From Bog-113 sp965226755 (GTDB lineage: Bacteria > Acidobacteriota > Terriglobia > Bryobacterales > Bryobacteraceae): 64,000 nucleotides of DNA. Location: positions 310,001 to 374,000 of the forward strand of contig CBDDDT010000003.1 in the NCBI GenBank assembly GCA_965226755.1, written 5' to 3'. A program made the translations under genes and the position numbers. The notes beneath the pieces are model-generated. The model was not told the DNA's origin. It searched no databases and saw only the letters and a program-made list of their open reading frames with translations. Every line of letters begins with the position of its first letter. The first letter of the stretch is position 1. Below are positions 8,401 through 17,835 of this stretch, piece by piece.

Positions 8401-9314
8401 CGTCCACGCTCGGTCGCTGCCAATGCCTTCTTGATTGTCCGGGCTACGTAATCATCCTGCCGTCGTTCGTTCCCTTTGTGCGACAGATCGCGCGAACGAA
8501 TCGCACTATCAACCTCGTCTGAGCTGATGCCATGCGATAGGGCATAGACGGCGTATGCAAGATCAACTCGTGTTCCATCGCCACCGTAACGACCGTCCGC
8601 GCGGAACGCATCGATGCTCTTTAGATCCTGGAGGAGGATCGCGCGCCCATAATCGAGATGCCCAATCCTCAACTGTTCCCGCTCGGAATTCCGTCGCTCA
8701 AGCTCGCTTTTCACGCTCATCAGGAATCGCTCCGCCTCGGGATAAATGCTGCCGCTCGCCTCGATCAAGCGCACGAACGGATATAACCCCGTGATGGCAT
8801 CGACATACTTGGGCTTACGATTCGTGAAGCCGCTGAGGCGTCCAAAGTGCCGCCAGTCGGCTGCGCCGTGATCACCGCCGAATTTCACCGCTAACGCCCG
8901 CGCGGCTGCCGTGCTCAACTCTTTGCTGAGTCGTTCGGGGTGTTTTAGCCAAGCCTGGAAGTTACCTGGCGACGTTTCAACGATGGCCGCAGGATTGAAG
9001 CCCGTCTCCTTCATCGCCAAAACTCCATTCCTAGTCAAATCATCGACCATGCTCAAATCATGCTCACCTCGGGGCCGGATGTAGATATTCCTCCCTTCGC
9101 GATTCTGGTGGCGCAACCACGGCACCGACTTGAGGATGGTCTCGGCGTTCCAAACACGGGGGATCATGACCGATTCACCAGCTCCGGCATCTGGATCGTA
9201 AAGCCCTATTTCGAGCAGCTCCGAACCCATCGCCGCGAGCTGTTGCTGGACGGCTTGGGTGGTTTTAGGTATTGGGCTACTCCATTGCGGCGGTCCCGTG
9301 GGAGAGGTAGTCAT
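8397..9314 (-). CDS. RepB-family DNA primase-like protein
   Basis: The product matches the RepB-primase domain found on plasmids and ICEs: a segment GRNIYIRPRG, then the AWLKHPERLS region, and ADWRHFGRLSGFTNRKPKY, which corresponds to the usual R-L-P-G-F-x-N-x-K pattern. The family makes primers for single-strand replication of the element after transfer or excision. I place the start at the ATG at 9314 (MTTSPTGPP); the frame is open to 9446, but the added residues look non-native. The gene converges on the tra operon and is followed upstream by the cargo island. Confidence 0.7.
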   Translation of the reverse strand: MTTSPTGPPQWSSPIPKTTQAVQQQLAAMGSELLEIGLYDPDAGAGESVMIPRVWNAETILKSVPWLRHQNREGRNIYIRPRGEHDLSMVDDLTRNGVLAMKETGFNPAAIVETSPGNFQAWLKHPERLSKELSTAAARALAVKFGGDHGAADWRHFGRLSGFTNRKPKYVDAITGLYPFVRLIEASGSIYPEAERFLMSVKSELERRNSEREQLRIGHLDYGRAILLQDLKSIDAFRADGRYGGDGTRVDLAYAVYALSHGISSDEVDSAIRSRDLSHKGNERRQDDYVARTIKKALAATERGR

Positions 9315-9612
9315 GCCTGTGAAGATCCCTACTGATAAAGGGAACGACAATGACAGTCCGGGACGCCGTAACCTAAGCGAAATCCCCGCGGTGAGCGCGT
9401 GCAGATTAACGTGTCGAACAATCCGCCAGCGCCCAACAAGGAACATACTCCCCTAAACTTCTGCGCCGCCGGACGACCGGGAAGAATTTGATCCGGAGAC
9501 GAAATCCTCATTTAGGCAAGCCACACTTGAGTGCCCCGCTCCCTTCGTAGAAGATAATAGAGCGCGAGGTGCGCGACAATGCCCGCGCCGACGTTCGAAA
9601 TATTCGAGGAGT

Positions 9613-12339
9613 ATGAATACCGCTAGTCGTGAGTCGCGCGTTGCCCCGAGGGAAGGCAGAACCGGTCGGCCTCCCGCGACCAACTGGTCCCTGCTGTTCG
9701 GATTCGACATCTTCATTTCCTACAAACGGCGTGAAGCGGCGGTGTATGCGAACGAATTGTACGCGAGGCTCCGCGCGGAAGATTTCTTATGCTTCTTGGA
9801 TGATCATGAGTCCCCAGCTGGGAGTGCCTTAACACGTTCAATCGAGCGAGCGCTGGACCGATCAAGAGTGTTAGTGTTGATCGCAAGTCCCGAAGCTCTC
9901 CAATCGGAATGGGTAGGGCGGGAGGTTGAGCGGTTTGGCAGCGCAGGCCGGCCGATCATACCAATCAATCTTCAGGGAAGCCTCAGCAAACCGACGCTGG
10001 CGGAAACGTCATTTAGGTTTCTCAACAGTAAAGACGTCGTCTGGATTGACGAAGATCCCGAGATTCCACCATCTGGACATCCATCAGACAAGGTAATCGG
10101 TAGCATCCAAAGACTGTTTGTCTGGCGCCGCGCGAAGCGCAACGTTCAATTACTCACTGCAGGTGCTATCGCGGCTCTGCTCGGTTTCTCCGTTTTTTCG
10201 TTCTTCCAGAAGCAGGCCGCGGACCGCAGTCGAGAGGAGGCCGTAATCGAAGCAACTCGCGCAAATCGGGAAGCACGGCGGGCGAACGATGCAAGTAAAG
10301 AGGCTGAGAACCAGAGGGACGCAGCCGAGAAGAGTGCAATCGAAGCCACGAAGCAGCGTAACGAAGCTGTTCAGCAACAACGTTTGGCGGAGGAACGAAG
10401 CCGCCTGGCGCAGAGCCGAGCCCTGGCATCCGACTCTCGCCGTACTACTGCTCAGGAGTTCGATTCCGCGCTCCTTACGAGCGTTCAGGCGTATCGCGTG
10501 AGCCCCACTCTCGACGCGAAAATCGCCTTGCTCGAAAACCTGTCTCGGGTAAGTAAGGTCAAACAGTACTTCCATTGCCCCGGTTCAACTTTCGCGACAT
10601 CCGTTGCGTTTTCGCCGGACGCGCATCAATTGGCCTTCGCTTGTCAGAGCCGGATTATGCTTGTCGATTTGAAGACTGCGATCGTCACGACAAGAGAACT
10701 TCCTGGAGAGGACATTCGTGCCCTGGCATTTTTCTCTTCGGATAAGATAGCCATCGGTGGCCAACCCGGCTTACGGATCTTGCCTTTCCCCAGGGGAGCG
10801 ATACTACGGTTTGCCGCACATGTCGGGAAGATTACGGCAATCACTGTCTCGGCTGAAGAAGAGATGCTTTTCTCCGGCGATGACAAGGGCGAGGTTCGGG
10901 CGTGGTCGCTCATCGCCCTTCGGCGAGGGGAAGCCGCGTCCGAAACTCTTAGAAGCCTCCCGTCTAAGGTGGTCGAGAGTCTTACCTATCAGTCAAAAGT
11001 GAGGACGCTGCGTGTAATAAGCTACTCAGGCGAGTATCTCATCAGCAATATAGATTCCGGTCAATTGAACGCCGTCCGATATCGCGATTTCGAGAGCAGA
11101 TCGAGCGGAGACTCTCCCTGCGCAGACAAGTACCCAAAGGTATTCCGCTACGCTGGGCCGGAATCGATCAGCGCGGACAATCGGTGGCAGGCTTACCTAA
11201 CGGAGCGAAATGAAATCATTGTGCACGATGGTCACGGTTGTTTGTCCCCCCTGCTCGGCCACACCCACAACCTTTCGAGTTTGGCCTTCGGTGGAAAAGA
11301 ACCCCTCCTTGCTTCCGCTGGCCAAATCGGACGCAACCGACACGGAGTCATCCTGTGGGACCTATCCCAAGTACACCCGCTTGCCAAGGTGCTGATCCGC
11401 TTTCCACACGCCTCGTTCGCTGATCTCTATGTCTCACTGTCATCGGACGGCAGCTCATGGGCTTGCTCAGGTTGTTCCGACGCCATCTTGTGGAACGGAA
11501 TACCGTTGCCGTTGGGACGGACTGAAAGCTGGGACGCAAGGGTAACCGACATCGCATTGTCGCCTTCCGGTGGGGCGCTGGCCGTCGGCCGAGGTGATGG
11601 GCGAGTCTTCATTGCGGAACGTGGTCCAAACGGTGTCCTGATCAAGGAAGGACCTAGACACTTTAAACCAGTCAAGCACGTGTGGTTTGTTTCGGACGCG
11701 CTATTTGCGTTAGATCAAGGCGGGACGGTAGAAAAGTGGGCGAAAGGGATAGTCACCTCCGTCCACACTACAACCGAGTCGGAAGAAAGCACCGGATGCC
11801 GGGAAACCCGAACTGATGGAACCATCCTTGAAATGGATTTGTGGACGAAGGAGCCGCGAGCAAGGGTGATAGGATTTGCGGATTTGCTTCGAGGCACGCG
11901 ACGAACTGTTATCTTGCCGGACTCACCGCACTCCTGTTCGAGCGCCGCGTATGCGACTAAAGCTCACGTCGGCGTCCGGCTGTCCTCGGGATATGATCCG
12001 ATTTACATACTTAAAGACTTTCAGACAGTCCAGATAAGTTTTCTGGACAATCCCTTGCACGCGATTTCAGGTCTTCCAACGGTGTTGGAACATGCTCGGA
12101 TTTCGGAAAGCGGTGAGCTTTTGGCAGCGACAAGCAATGCAGAATCCGTGCTTTTGCTAGACATTCCTTCTCGTCGATTGCTGGGCGATCTCGCAATCGC
12201 AGGCGTTCGTGCGGTTGCTTTGTCGCCAAGGGGAAACCGGCTGTTGACGGTTAGTGAAGATGGAATTGTGCTATGGAATTTAGATGCGGAGAAATGGGCC
12301 ACCTTGGCGGACCACATTGCTGGAATGCCCGAGAGATGA
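9613..12339 (+). CDS. TIR-TM-coiled coil-WD40 receptor-like protein (copy 1)
   Basis: The product has 908 residues. A TIR domain opens at FDIFISYKRRE (residues 31-41) and keeps the NADase-type glutamate in WVGRE (W100-E104). One membrane helix lies at about 179-198, followed by a charged coiled coil to about 285. The rest is a divergent WD40 propeller, with repeats recognisable as VAFSPD, LAFGGK, IALSPSGGALAVGRGDG, AVALSPRGNRL and similar. The plan is an intracellular TIR enzyme tethered to the membrane and carrying a sensor propeller. A homologue with the same layout is encoded on the other strand at 15619. The patatin gene follows after 77 bases. A defence role is inferred from composition and location on an ICE. 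Confidence 0.85.
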   Translation: MNTASRESRVAPREGRTGRPPATNWSLLFGFDIFISYKRREAAVYANELYARLRAEDFLCFLDDHESPAGSALTRSIERALDRSRVLVLIASPEALQSEWVGREVERFGSAGRPIIPINLQGSLSKPTLAETSFRFLNSKDVVWIDEDPEIPPSGHPSDKVIGSIQRLFVWRRAKRNVQLLTAGAIAALLGFSVFSFFQKQAADRSREEAVIEATRANREARRANDASKEAENQRDAAEKSAIEATKQRNEAVQQQRLAEERSRLAQSRALASDSRRTTAQEFDSALLTSVQAYRVSPTLDAKIALLENLSRVSKVKQYFHCPGSTFATSVAFSPDAHQLAFACQSRIMLVDLKTAIVTTRELPGEDIRALAFFSSDKIAIGGQPGLRILPFPRGAILRFAAHVGKITAITVSAEEEMLFSGDDKGEVRAWSLIALRRGEAASETLRSLPSKVVESLTYQSKVRTLRVISYSGEYLISNIDSGQLNAVRYRDFESRSSGDSPCADKYPKVFRYAGPESISADNRWQAYLTERNEIIVHDGHGCLSPLLGHTHNLSSLAFGGKEPLLASAGQIGRNRHGVILWDLSQVHPLAKVLIRFPHASFADLYVSLSSDGSSWACSGCSDAILWNGIPLPLGRTESWDARVTDIALSPSGGALAVGRGDGRVFIAERGPNGVLIKEGPRHFKPVKHVWFVSDALFALDQGGTVEKWAKGIVTSVHTTTESEESTGCRETRTDGTILEMDLWTKEPRARVIGFADLLRGTRRTVILPDSPHSCSSAAYATKAHVGVRLSSGYDPIYILKDFQTVQISFLDNPLHAISGLPTVLEHARISESGELLAATSNAESVLLLDIPSRRLLGDLAIAGVRAVALSPRGNRLLTVSEDGIVLWNLDAEKWATLADHIAGMPER

Positions 12340-12416
12340 ACTCTGCCACGAATCCGCCGGTTGTTAAACAATGGAGCAGCCATCATAATGCTTTCGACTC
12401 GCGAAGGGGGTAAGGT

Positions 12417-13367
12417 TTGCGGAAGTTCAGAATCCTCGCATTGGATGGAGGTGGTATCAGAGGGGCATATACAGCAAGCGTTTTGGCGGCGTTGGAGTCG
12501 GCTAGCGACCAGCGATGTCAGGACTACTTCGACCTGATCGTCGGAACTTCTACCGGGGGTATCGTTGCTGTTGGCCTTGGTCTGGGGTTGACAGCTGCTG
12601 ATATTCGAGATTTTTATCTTAAAAAGGGCAATCTGATCTTTCCCTCGACAGGTGTTGCCTCGAACCTCCTTCTGACTATCAGGCAGGTACTCAAACCCCG
12701 GAGACGTACAGATCTGCTCCGCGACAGCTTGCGCGTTGTTTTCCAAGATCGACTATTCGGTGAAAGCACCCGAGCGCTTGTAATTCCGACTTATGACGCT
12801 GTCGCCGGACGTATATTCCTTTTCAAGACGCGGCACCATCCGCGTTTTCGGTTCGACGGCGGGTATAAAGCGGTCGATGTCGCGCTCGCGACGTCAGCAG
12901 CCCCAACCTACTTTGAAGCGAAGACATTTTCATCGGGTGCCACATTTGTGGATGGAGGCGTCTGGGCGAACTGTCCGGCGTTGGTCGGATTGACCGAGGC
13001 CCTTGCATTCTTTGACGTCCCTCCGCAAGAGGTGGACATTTTGAGCGTAGGGACGACATCCGAACCGTTTTCGATTGGGAAGTCCAAGAGACGGGGAGGC
13101 GTGCTGGCTTGGAATATTACCATCGTCAAGACGCTCATGAACGCGCAAGCTGAGTCGGCGCTTGCCCAGGTTTCATTAATCACAGGTGGCGGAATTCATC
13201 GAATTGACTGTCGAGTAGAGTCGGGCCGATTCGGCATGGATGACGCAAGGAGCGTCGGCGACCTTGTGGCTCTGGGAGAGGGTGAGGCGCGAAAGAAAGA
13301 ACATCTCGATGCCGTGTCTGGACGTTTCCTGACAGGTAAGCCGGCACCAGCAACCAAGTTCTACTAA
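12417..13367 (+). CDS. Patatin-like phospholipase (CapV-like)
   Basis: The product has 316 residues with all parts of a patatin active site: oxyanion-hole loop DGGGIRG (residues 10-16), nucleophile elbow GTSTG with Ser45, and the catalytic aspartate in VDGG near residue 179. The compact size, without extra domains, resembles CapV-type effectors of CBASS, which hydrolyse membrane phospholipids once a nucleotide signal arrives. The start is TTG at 12417 with a GGGGG-TAAGG stretch directly before it. The ATG at 12388 is in another frame. No CD-NTase is nearby; the adjacent TIR-WD40 gene is the likely partner. An effector role is inferred. Confidence 0.85.
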   Translation: MRKFRILALDGGGIRGAYTASVLAALESASDQRCQDYFDLIVGTSTGGIVAVGLGLGLTAADIRDFYLKKGNLIFPSTGVASNLLLTIRQVLKPRRRTDLLRDSLRVVFQDRLFGESTRALVIPTYDAVAGRIFLFKTRHHPRFRFDGGYKAVDVALATSAAPTYFEAKTFSSGATFVDGGVWANCPALVGLTEALAFFDVPPQEVDILSVGTTSEPFSIGKSKRRGGVLAWNITIVKTLMNAQAESALAQVSLITGGGIHRIDCRVESGRFGMDDARSVGDLVALGEGEARKKEHLDAVSGRFLTGKPAPATKFY

Positions 13368-13420
13368 AGACGCTCCTCGGCTTGTTGCTATGGTCTGATT
13401 GCTACGTCTCCGCGTCAGAT

Positions 13421-14212
13421 CTATCGACGACTTGAAGTAGTTTCTTCGGGGCCATCCAAAATCAGGCTCATGACAAGCGGGTAGAGTGCGAAACGGAATT
13501 CCGGGATTACTTCTTCCTCAGGTGAACGACTAAACAGATCGTCGCTACTTATATTCGAATCGCTATCCTCCGAGGGTGCAAAGAACATTTGTAACCGTTG
13601 ACGTTGTATGTAGGCCCATATCGCGCTTTCGGCATCATCAACGAATCCGGCCATTTCGCGCAGGAGGTCATGGGCCGCGCCCCCGGTAGTCGGCAAAACA
13701 AATATACGCTGGCGGCCAAGCCTTTGACGAATGGGTGCCAGGCGCTCATAGACCATTGAATCGCCGCCGATGCACACGATCCGGCTTGGCTGCAAGCGCG
13801 ACCAAATCTGTTCCGAGGAAAAAACGACGTGCCCGATTCTTGTCGAAGATTCATAGCATTCGCGCTCCCACTCCGCAGGCTCGCCGAGCACAAGCACGGG
13901 ACTTCGGCCCGAAGTCGAGAATTCGATCGAGTTCTCCGACCATCCCTCAGCTGGCGAGGGTACCCAGTATTCAAGTGCTACTCCCGCAACTATGGGTGTG
14001 ATCACCGGATCGTGCCAAAAGGCAAGCCTGCCGCCACGCGCGAATACCGCTCTAGCAAGACTGATAACCGCTTCTTCGATCCTCGTTGAAGGTTCGTCGG
14101 GTAGACTGTTAGTGCCCAATGCCGAATTTTCAATGAAGCCGTTCCCGGACTCTGATCCACCGACCAAGAGAACTGTGTGGCCGCGCAGCGGGTGTTCAAC
14201 CAAGTTCAGCAT
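13421..14212 (-). CDS. Standalone SLOG (Rossmann-like nucleotide-sensor) protein
   Basis: The product has 263 residues from the ATG at 14212, which lies 2 bases after the stop of the TIR gene upstream, with GGAGGG in that gene's tail as ribosome site. The sequence has a glycine-rich first strand (TVLLVGGSESGN), a helix ending ARAVFARGGRLAF, then CIGGDSMVYERLAPIRQ and VLPTTGGAAHDLL. This is the pattern of the SLOG/LOG superfamily. SLOG domains bind nucleotide-derived ligands, and in Thoeris ThsA the SLOG domain senses the cyclic ADP-ribose isomer made by TIR. Here there is no SIR2 or other effector domain attached, so its output is unclear. Confidence 0.65.
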   Translation of the reverse strand: MLNLVEHPLRGHTVLLVGGSESGNGFIENSALGTNSLPDEPSTRIEEAVISLARAVFARGGRLAFWHDPVITPIVAGVALEYWVPSPAEGWSENSIEFSTSGRSPVLVLGEPAEWERECYESSTRIGHVVFSSEQIWSRLQPSRIVCIGGDSMVYERLAPIRQRLGRQRIFVLPTTGGAAHDLLREMAGFVDDAESAIWAYIQRQRLQMFFAPSEDSDSNISSDDLFSRSPEEEVIPEFRFALYPLVMSLILDGPEETTSSRR

Positions 14213-14214
14213 GA

Positions 14215-15543
14215 TTACAGCTTCCCTCCGGTAGCAACCAATTGAGCAACCTGCCCGGAGGCGGCCTCGTCGTATAGTCCAATTCCTGTTCGTTTCCCGA
14301 GCCACTTTAGCTGCTGATGTTCGTTGCTGAAGGGCTGAGATGAGGGCCCGACTACACCAGAGCAGCCGGGTTTTGCCGACGAGTTTTCGTCGAGGTGGAA
14401 GAAATCACCAAGTTCAGGCACTCGTGGGCTAGCCCACAGGCGATAAACAGTCTGTACCGGAGTTCCGTAACATGCCTCGATGATTCCGGTCGGAGTTGCT
14501 CGCTGATTAAGCACCGACCGATTAAGCAGCTCATTTCGAAGAACCTGCTGCATCTGGTAGCGTCGCCTCACAAGCCAGCGATTGTGACGGTGAAGTATTT
14601 CGCTGCAGATTGCGGTAACCGCGTTAGGGTGCATTGCTCCCGATGAATCCAGTTCAGCACTTTGCAAAATCCTCCGACGGTCTGCCTTGATTGATGGCGT
14701 CATTGTTGCACCCGGAAAATTGAGGGCGACAATTCCAAGCCGATGTATTGCAGCGAACGCCACCTCCTGAGCCACCCAGGAGGATAGAACCGCTTGAGCA
14801 GTTTCCAATACTATTAGAAAAGAGTGATGGGCAAGTTCCTGTTCTATCCGGTGTGAAATATTGGAGCCCGGCTGGATTCCTATTCGGTCTAAGAATACCT
14901 CGAACCCTCGCTGTGTTAAGCCGTCGAACAGTCTGTCCGCATCAACTTGGCCATCACTTCTACGATAGCTGATGAACACTCGGTAATCCTCAGGCACAAT
15001 ACCTGATGCGCGGAGAACGCCAGGCACTACTTCAGTCGGGCTCGATGACCAGCCAAAAACGTTCGCGCGGGCTGCAGCACCCGAGAGCGTGCTCAACACT
15101 GCTGTTCGCATTGCGGCTTGCGTAGCGGGCAGAATTGAATACTGCCGATCGCCGCTTGCGATGGCATTATTCCAAAAGGCAAGTGCGCCAGAATAATCGT
15201 TGATTGGGTTGCCGTCTGAGATCAAAACCAGTACCTTGCGACAAGAAGGTTCGCCGTGGGCGAAACACGAGTGGGGGGTACCGCCTGGTGAACCGCCGCA
15301 AGGAGCTTGCGCTCCAACGCCGGTGGTCGAGAGTCTAAGAATTGATCGACGGATGGCTTGCGCTGCTTGCTCGGCCAGATTTTCGCACGGGCCTAAACTC
15401 GTCGGTACGATGGCGATGAGCACCGGATTTGGAGATGCCAAACGTTCGACAACCTCGCACCGGAAACCGTCGCCGACCACCGGCATCTTTAACACGACTT
15501 GAAAACCGTGACCCGCAAAGCTCATACCGTTTGAATCCAGCAT
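14215..15543 (-). CDS. TIR-domain protein with unrecognised N- and C-terminal regions
   Basis: The product has 442 residues. The TIR domain runs from about 186 to 320, starting YRVFISYRRSDG and keeping W256-x-x-x-E260 (SSWVAQE). The first 185 residues contain Rossmann-like strands (VLIAIVPTS, KVLVLISDGNPIND) that may be a small nucleotide-binding or receiver-like domain I cannot name. The last 120 residues are unassigned. The gene is the middle member of a minus-strand operon, 75 bases after the TIR-WD40 gene and 2 bases before the SLOG gene. No membrane segment is evident, so it is probably the soluble signal-making enzyme of the trio. Confidence 0.75.
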   Translation of the reverse strand: MLDSNGMSFAGHGFQVVLKMPVVGDGFRCEVVERLASPNPVLIAIVPTSLGPCENLAEQAAQAIRRSILRLSTTGVGAQAPCGGSPGGTPHSCFAHGEPSCRKVLVLISDGNPINDYSGALAFWNNAIASGDRQYSILPATQAAMRTAVLSTLSGAAARANVFGWSSSPTEVVPGVLRASGIVPEDYRVFISYRRSDGQVDADRLFDGLTQRGFEVFLDRIGIQPGSNISHRIEQELAHHSFLIVLETAQAVLSSWVAQEVAFAAIHRLGIVALNFPGATMTPSIKADRRRILQSAELDSSGAMHPNAVTAICSEILHRHNRWLVRRRYQMQQVLRNELLNRSVLNQRATPTGIIEACYGTPVQTVYRLWASPRVPELGDFFHLDENSSAKPGCSGVVGPSSQPFSNEHQQLKWLGKRTGIGLYDEAASGQVAQLVATGGKL

Positions 15544-15618
15544 ATCGTCAACGACCTCGGCGCTGGATGACCTCCATCAGATCCGAGTCTTGTTCTACCG
15601 GCAAGCCAAACTCGGACC

Positions 15619-17487
15619 TCACCAGTTTACGCATGTCTTGTGGTAGGGCCTGTCAGGAATATACCTGCTCCATTCTTCTTGCGTTAGATTTCGATCCGCA
15701 TTCCGACATGCCCAATCCGTTAACGAAAACACTCCAAGATCCCAGATTCGAACACCGGCGCTGAAATCGGCCACCGCCAATCGCTGGGAGTCGGAAGAAA
15801 AAGCAAGTGCGCTCGCTGGGGCTCCCGGTAGCTTCGCGATCAATTCGCCGGATGCGACGTGCCAGATATAGATAGAACGTCTATATCGAGTAGCTAGCAA
15901 TCTGCCGTCCGGACTGAAACAGATGATGTCTACTTCTTTGCCCGCATCTAACCTTGTATAGACGTCCGGCTCATGTTCTATAACTACGGCTGGTCGTTTG
16001 GCTGTACCTTTCAGAGGCCACACATACACCGATCCGTGATCGTTGCCGACAGCTAAGAACAGACCGCTGAATGAAAAGGCCATAGACACGGGGTACGAGA
16101 GGTAGGGCAACGGCAGGGTTGTTTGAGGCTTGTTCGTCCGCAAATCGAGTATATGGACCCCGGTGAAGTGTTCGGAGGCCTCACCGCATGCCAGTAGGCC
16201 GCCGTCATCCGTCAATGCGATCGGATCGCCATAGCATGATTCGCTGGCGATGGTTTCAAAGTGGTCAGTATCGGCGTTCCAAATAACCACCGGATGCGTG
16301 TAGTCGCCCACCGCTGCGACGCCACCATCACCCGACAGGGCGAGGTACTCGTTTTCAGCCGTGCGGCTATTGGCGGCGATCTTTCTCATTCGCTGTGCCG
16401 CCGCTTTCGATGAGCCCCACTCGAGCCATACGCCTTTCGTGGTTAGGGTTCGAACACTCCCATTTCGGAGAAGAGTTAAGAAGGCGATTTGACTGCCTCC
16501 GCCAGTAAGATGGCGCGATTCCGATCCAGCCGCAAAGTTCTGATCGAGCGTCCCAAGACCGGCTTGTAGATCGCGCACGAAGACGCCGCCGTTCTGCTGC
16601 CCTGCGGCTACACGATCTCCCGAGGGACTGAAAGCAAGGGTCGTCGCGGGCTGGGGGACCGAGAACCGTAGCATGCTCAAATGCGGGTCATCTGACATAA
16701 CTGTGAAAAGCGCACCGGTCGCCTCCGGTGTTTGTTCGAGACGAAGAGACTCCACAAGCAGAACCAACCCAATCTTCGCGCCTCGTTCGTGTATTGCACG
16801 AAGTCCCTCTGAAGCCAGGTATCGAGCGTCCGCAGAATTGCGCTGCCTGACGGCTTCCAGTTCGTTTTGTCTAGCGATGTCACGCTGCTCACGGGCAATC
16901 GACGATTGCTTGGTCGCTTCGGCGCGCTGCTGGTCTGCGATACGCTTTTGTATTAAGGCAGTAGCTGCAACAATACCAAGAAGTATGGCGACTACTGACA
17001 GAAACCAAGTCCTTAAAGTATTGGCGCGACGGTATTTGAATCGAGCCTGTATCCCGCCCAATACACTATCGGATGGCTCCCTCGGATTGTTTTCGTTTAG
17101 CCAAATTGTTCCGAGGTCAACTAGCGGAGAAAAGGCCGTTTCCTTCAAGTTTAGCGATTCCAGATAGCCGCTAAAGTTTACCGGAATGACGGCCGGATTC
17201 CGCTTCTTCGGGAAATACTGGACTTCCTCCGCGACCCAAACCGAATTCAATGAAGCCGGAGTGCATAGAACGACCATGGCCCTACTACGTCTGAGACCGC
17301 GACGTATCGACGGGTTGAGAGATTCTCCAACCGGCGCATCGTCATTGTCTAGAAAGCACTGAAACTCAGCCTTTTGGAGCTTTGTTCTCAATGCGGTCGC
17401 GTATTCGGAACTCTCTCCGTTTCCGTCCCCACGCCTGTATGAGATAAAGATATCGTAGCCGAAGAGTGGAGACCAGTCTATTCGCAT
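15619..17487 (-). CDS. TIR-TM-coiled coil-WD40 receptor-like protein (copy 2)
   Basis: The product has 622 residues from ATG 17487, preceded by GGAGG; an upstream TTG at 17499 sits on top of that ribosome site and is less likely. In numbering from that TTG, the TIR begins YDIFISYRRGDG (residues 15-26), with the glutamate in WVAEE (W88-E92). A membrane helix lies at about 164-184, a coiled coil at about 185-230, and WD40 repeats follow (LAFSPSGDRVAAG, ICFSPDGRLLATR, LAFSSDSQRLAVA). It is a shorter paralogue of the protein at 9613. It leads the minus-strand TIR/SLOG operon and faces the TIR-SLOG gene at 17836 across a shared upstream region. Confidence 0.85.
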   Translation of the reverse strand: MRIDWSPLFGYDIFISYRRGDGNGESSEYATALRTKLQKAEFQCFLDNDDAPVGESLNPSIRRGLRRSRAMVVLCTPASLNSVWVAEEVQYFPKKRNPAVIPVNFSGYLESLNLKETAFSPLVDLGTIWLNENNPREPSDSVLGGIQARFKYRRANTLRTWFLSVVAILLGIVAATALIQKRIADQQRAEATKQSSIAREQRDIARQNELEAVRQRNSADARYLASEGLRAIHERGAKIGLVLLVESLRLEQTPEATGALFTVMSDDPHLSMLRFSVPQPATTLAFSPSGDRVAAGQQNGGVFVRDLQAGLGTLDQNFAAGSESRHLTGGGSQIAFLTLLRNGSVRTLTTKGVWLEWGSSKAAAQRMRKIAANSRTAENEYLALSGDGGVAAVGDYTHPVVIWNADTDHFETIASESCYGDPIALTDDGGLLACGEASEHFTGVHILDLRTNKPQTTLPLPYLSYPVSMAFSFSGLFLAVGNDHGSVYVWPLKGTAKRPAVVIEHEPDVYTRLDAGKEVDIICFSPDGRLLATRYRRSIYIWHVASGELIAKLPGAPASALAFSSDSQRLAVADFSAGVRIWDLGVFSLTDWACRNADRNLTQEEWSRYIPDRPYHKTCVNW

Positions 17488-17835
17488 CCCTAACGTCAAC
17501 CTCCACTGGAGCCGCCGACCCGCGTGACCGTGATTGCGGGCCGCACGCTGGCAAACGACGAAGGCTTAAACGATCCGCATTTGACCGTCCAGCGGAAACA
17601 AAATATTCGGTTCAACTAGTATAGACTCGGGTTCGGAGATCCGGGCGGAGGGCTGCGACGCGAATTCTCACGGATAAACTTACGAACGGGCTGGGAGAAA
17701 TGATCGACTCATGGACGCCGCCTGAGATTTTCTCATCCGCCGGGCCCAGACGATCAGTGCGCACAAGGGAGCGCTGCCACGTAAAATACTCTGAAGGGCC
17801 AGTGATGTGCCGCGACCGGACAACGACCACAACGT
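17488..17835. other. Divergent promoter region between two TIR genes
   Basis: This 348-base gap lies between the leftward TIR-WD40 operon and the rightward TIR-SLOG gene, so it should hold promoters for both. It is visibly richer in A and T around 17600-17640. I see no protein-coding gene, tRNA or clear inverted repeat in it, and no promoter consensus I can defend. Confidence 0.4.

Noticed and set aside
12417..13367. CBASS operon
   Set aside because: The patatin resembles CapV, but no CD-NTase or Cap2/Cap3 gene is within the island.
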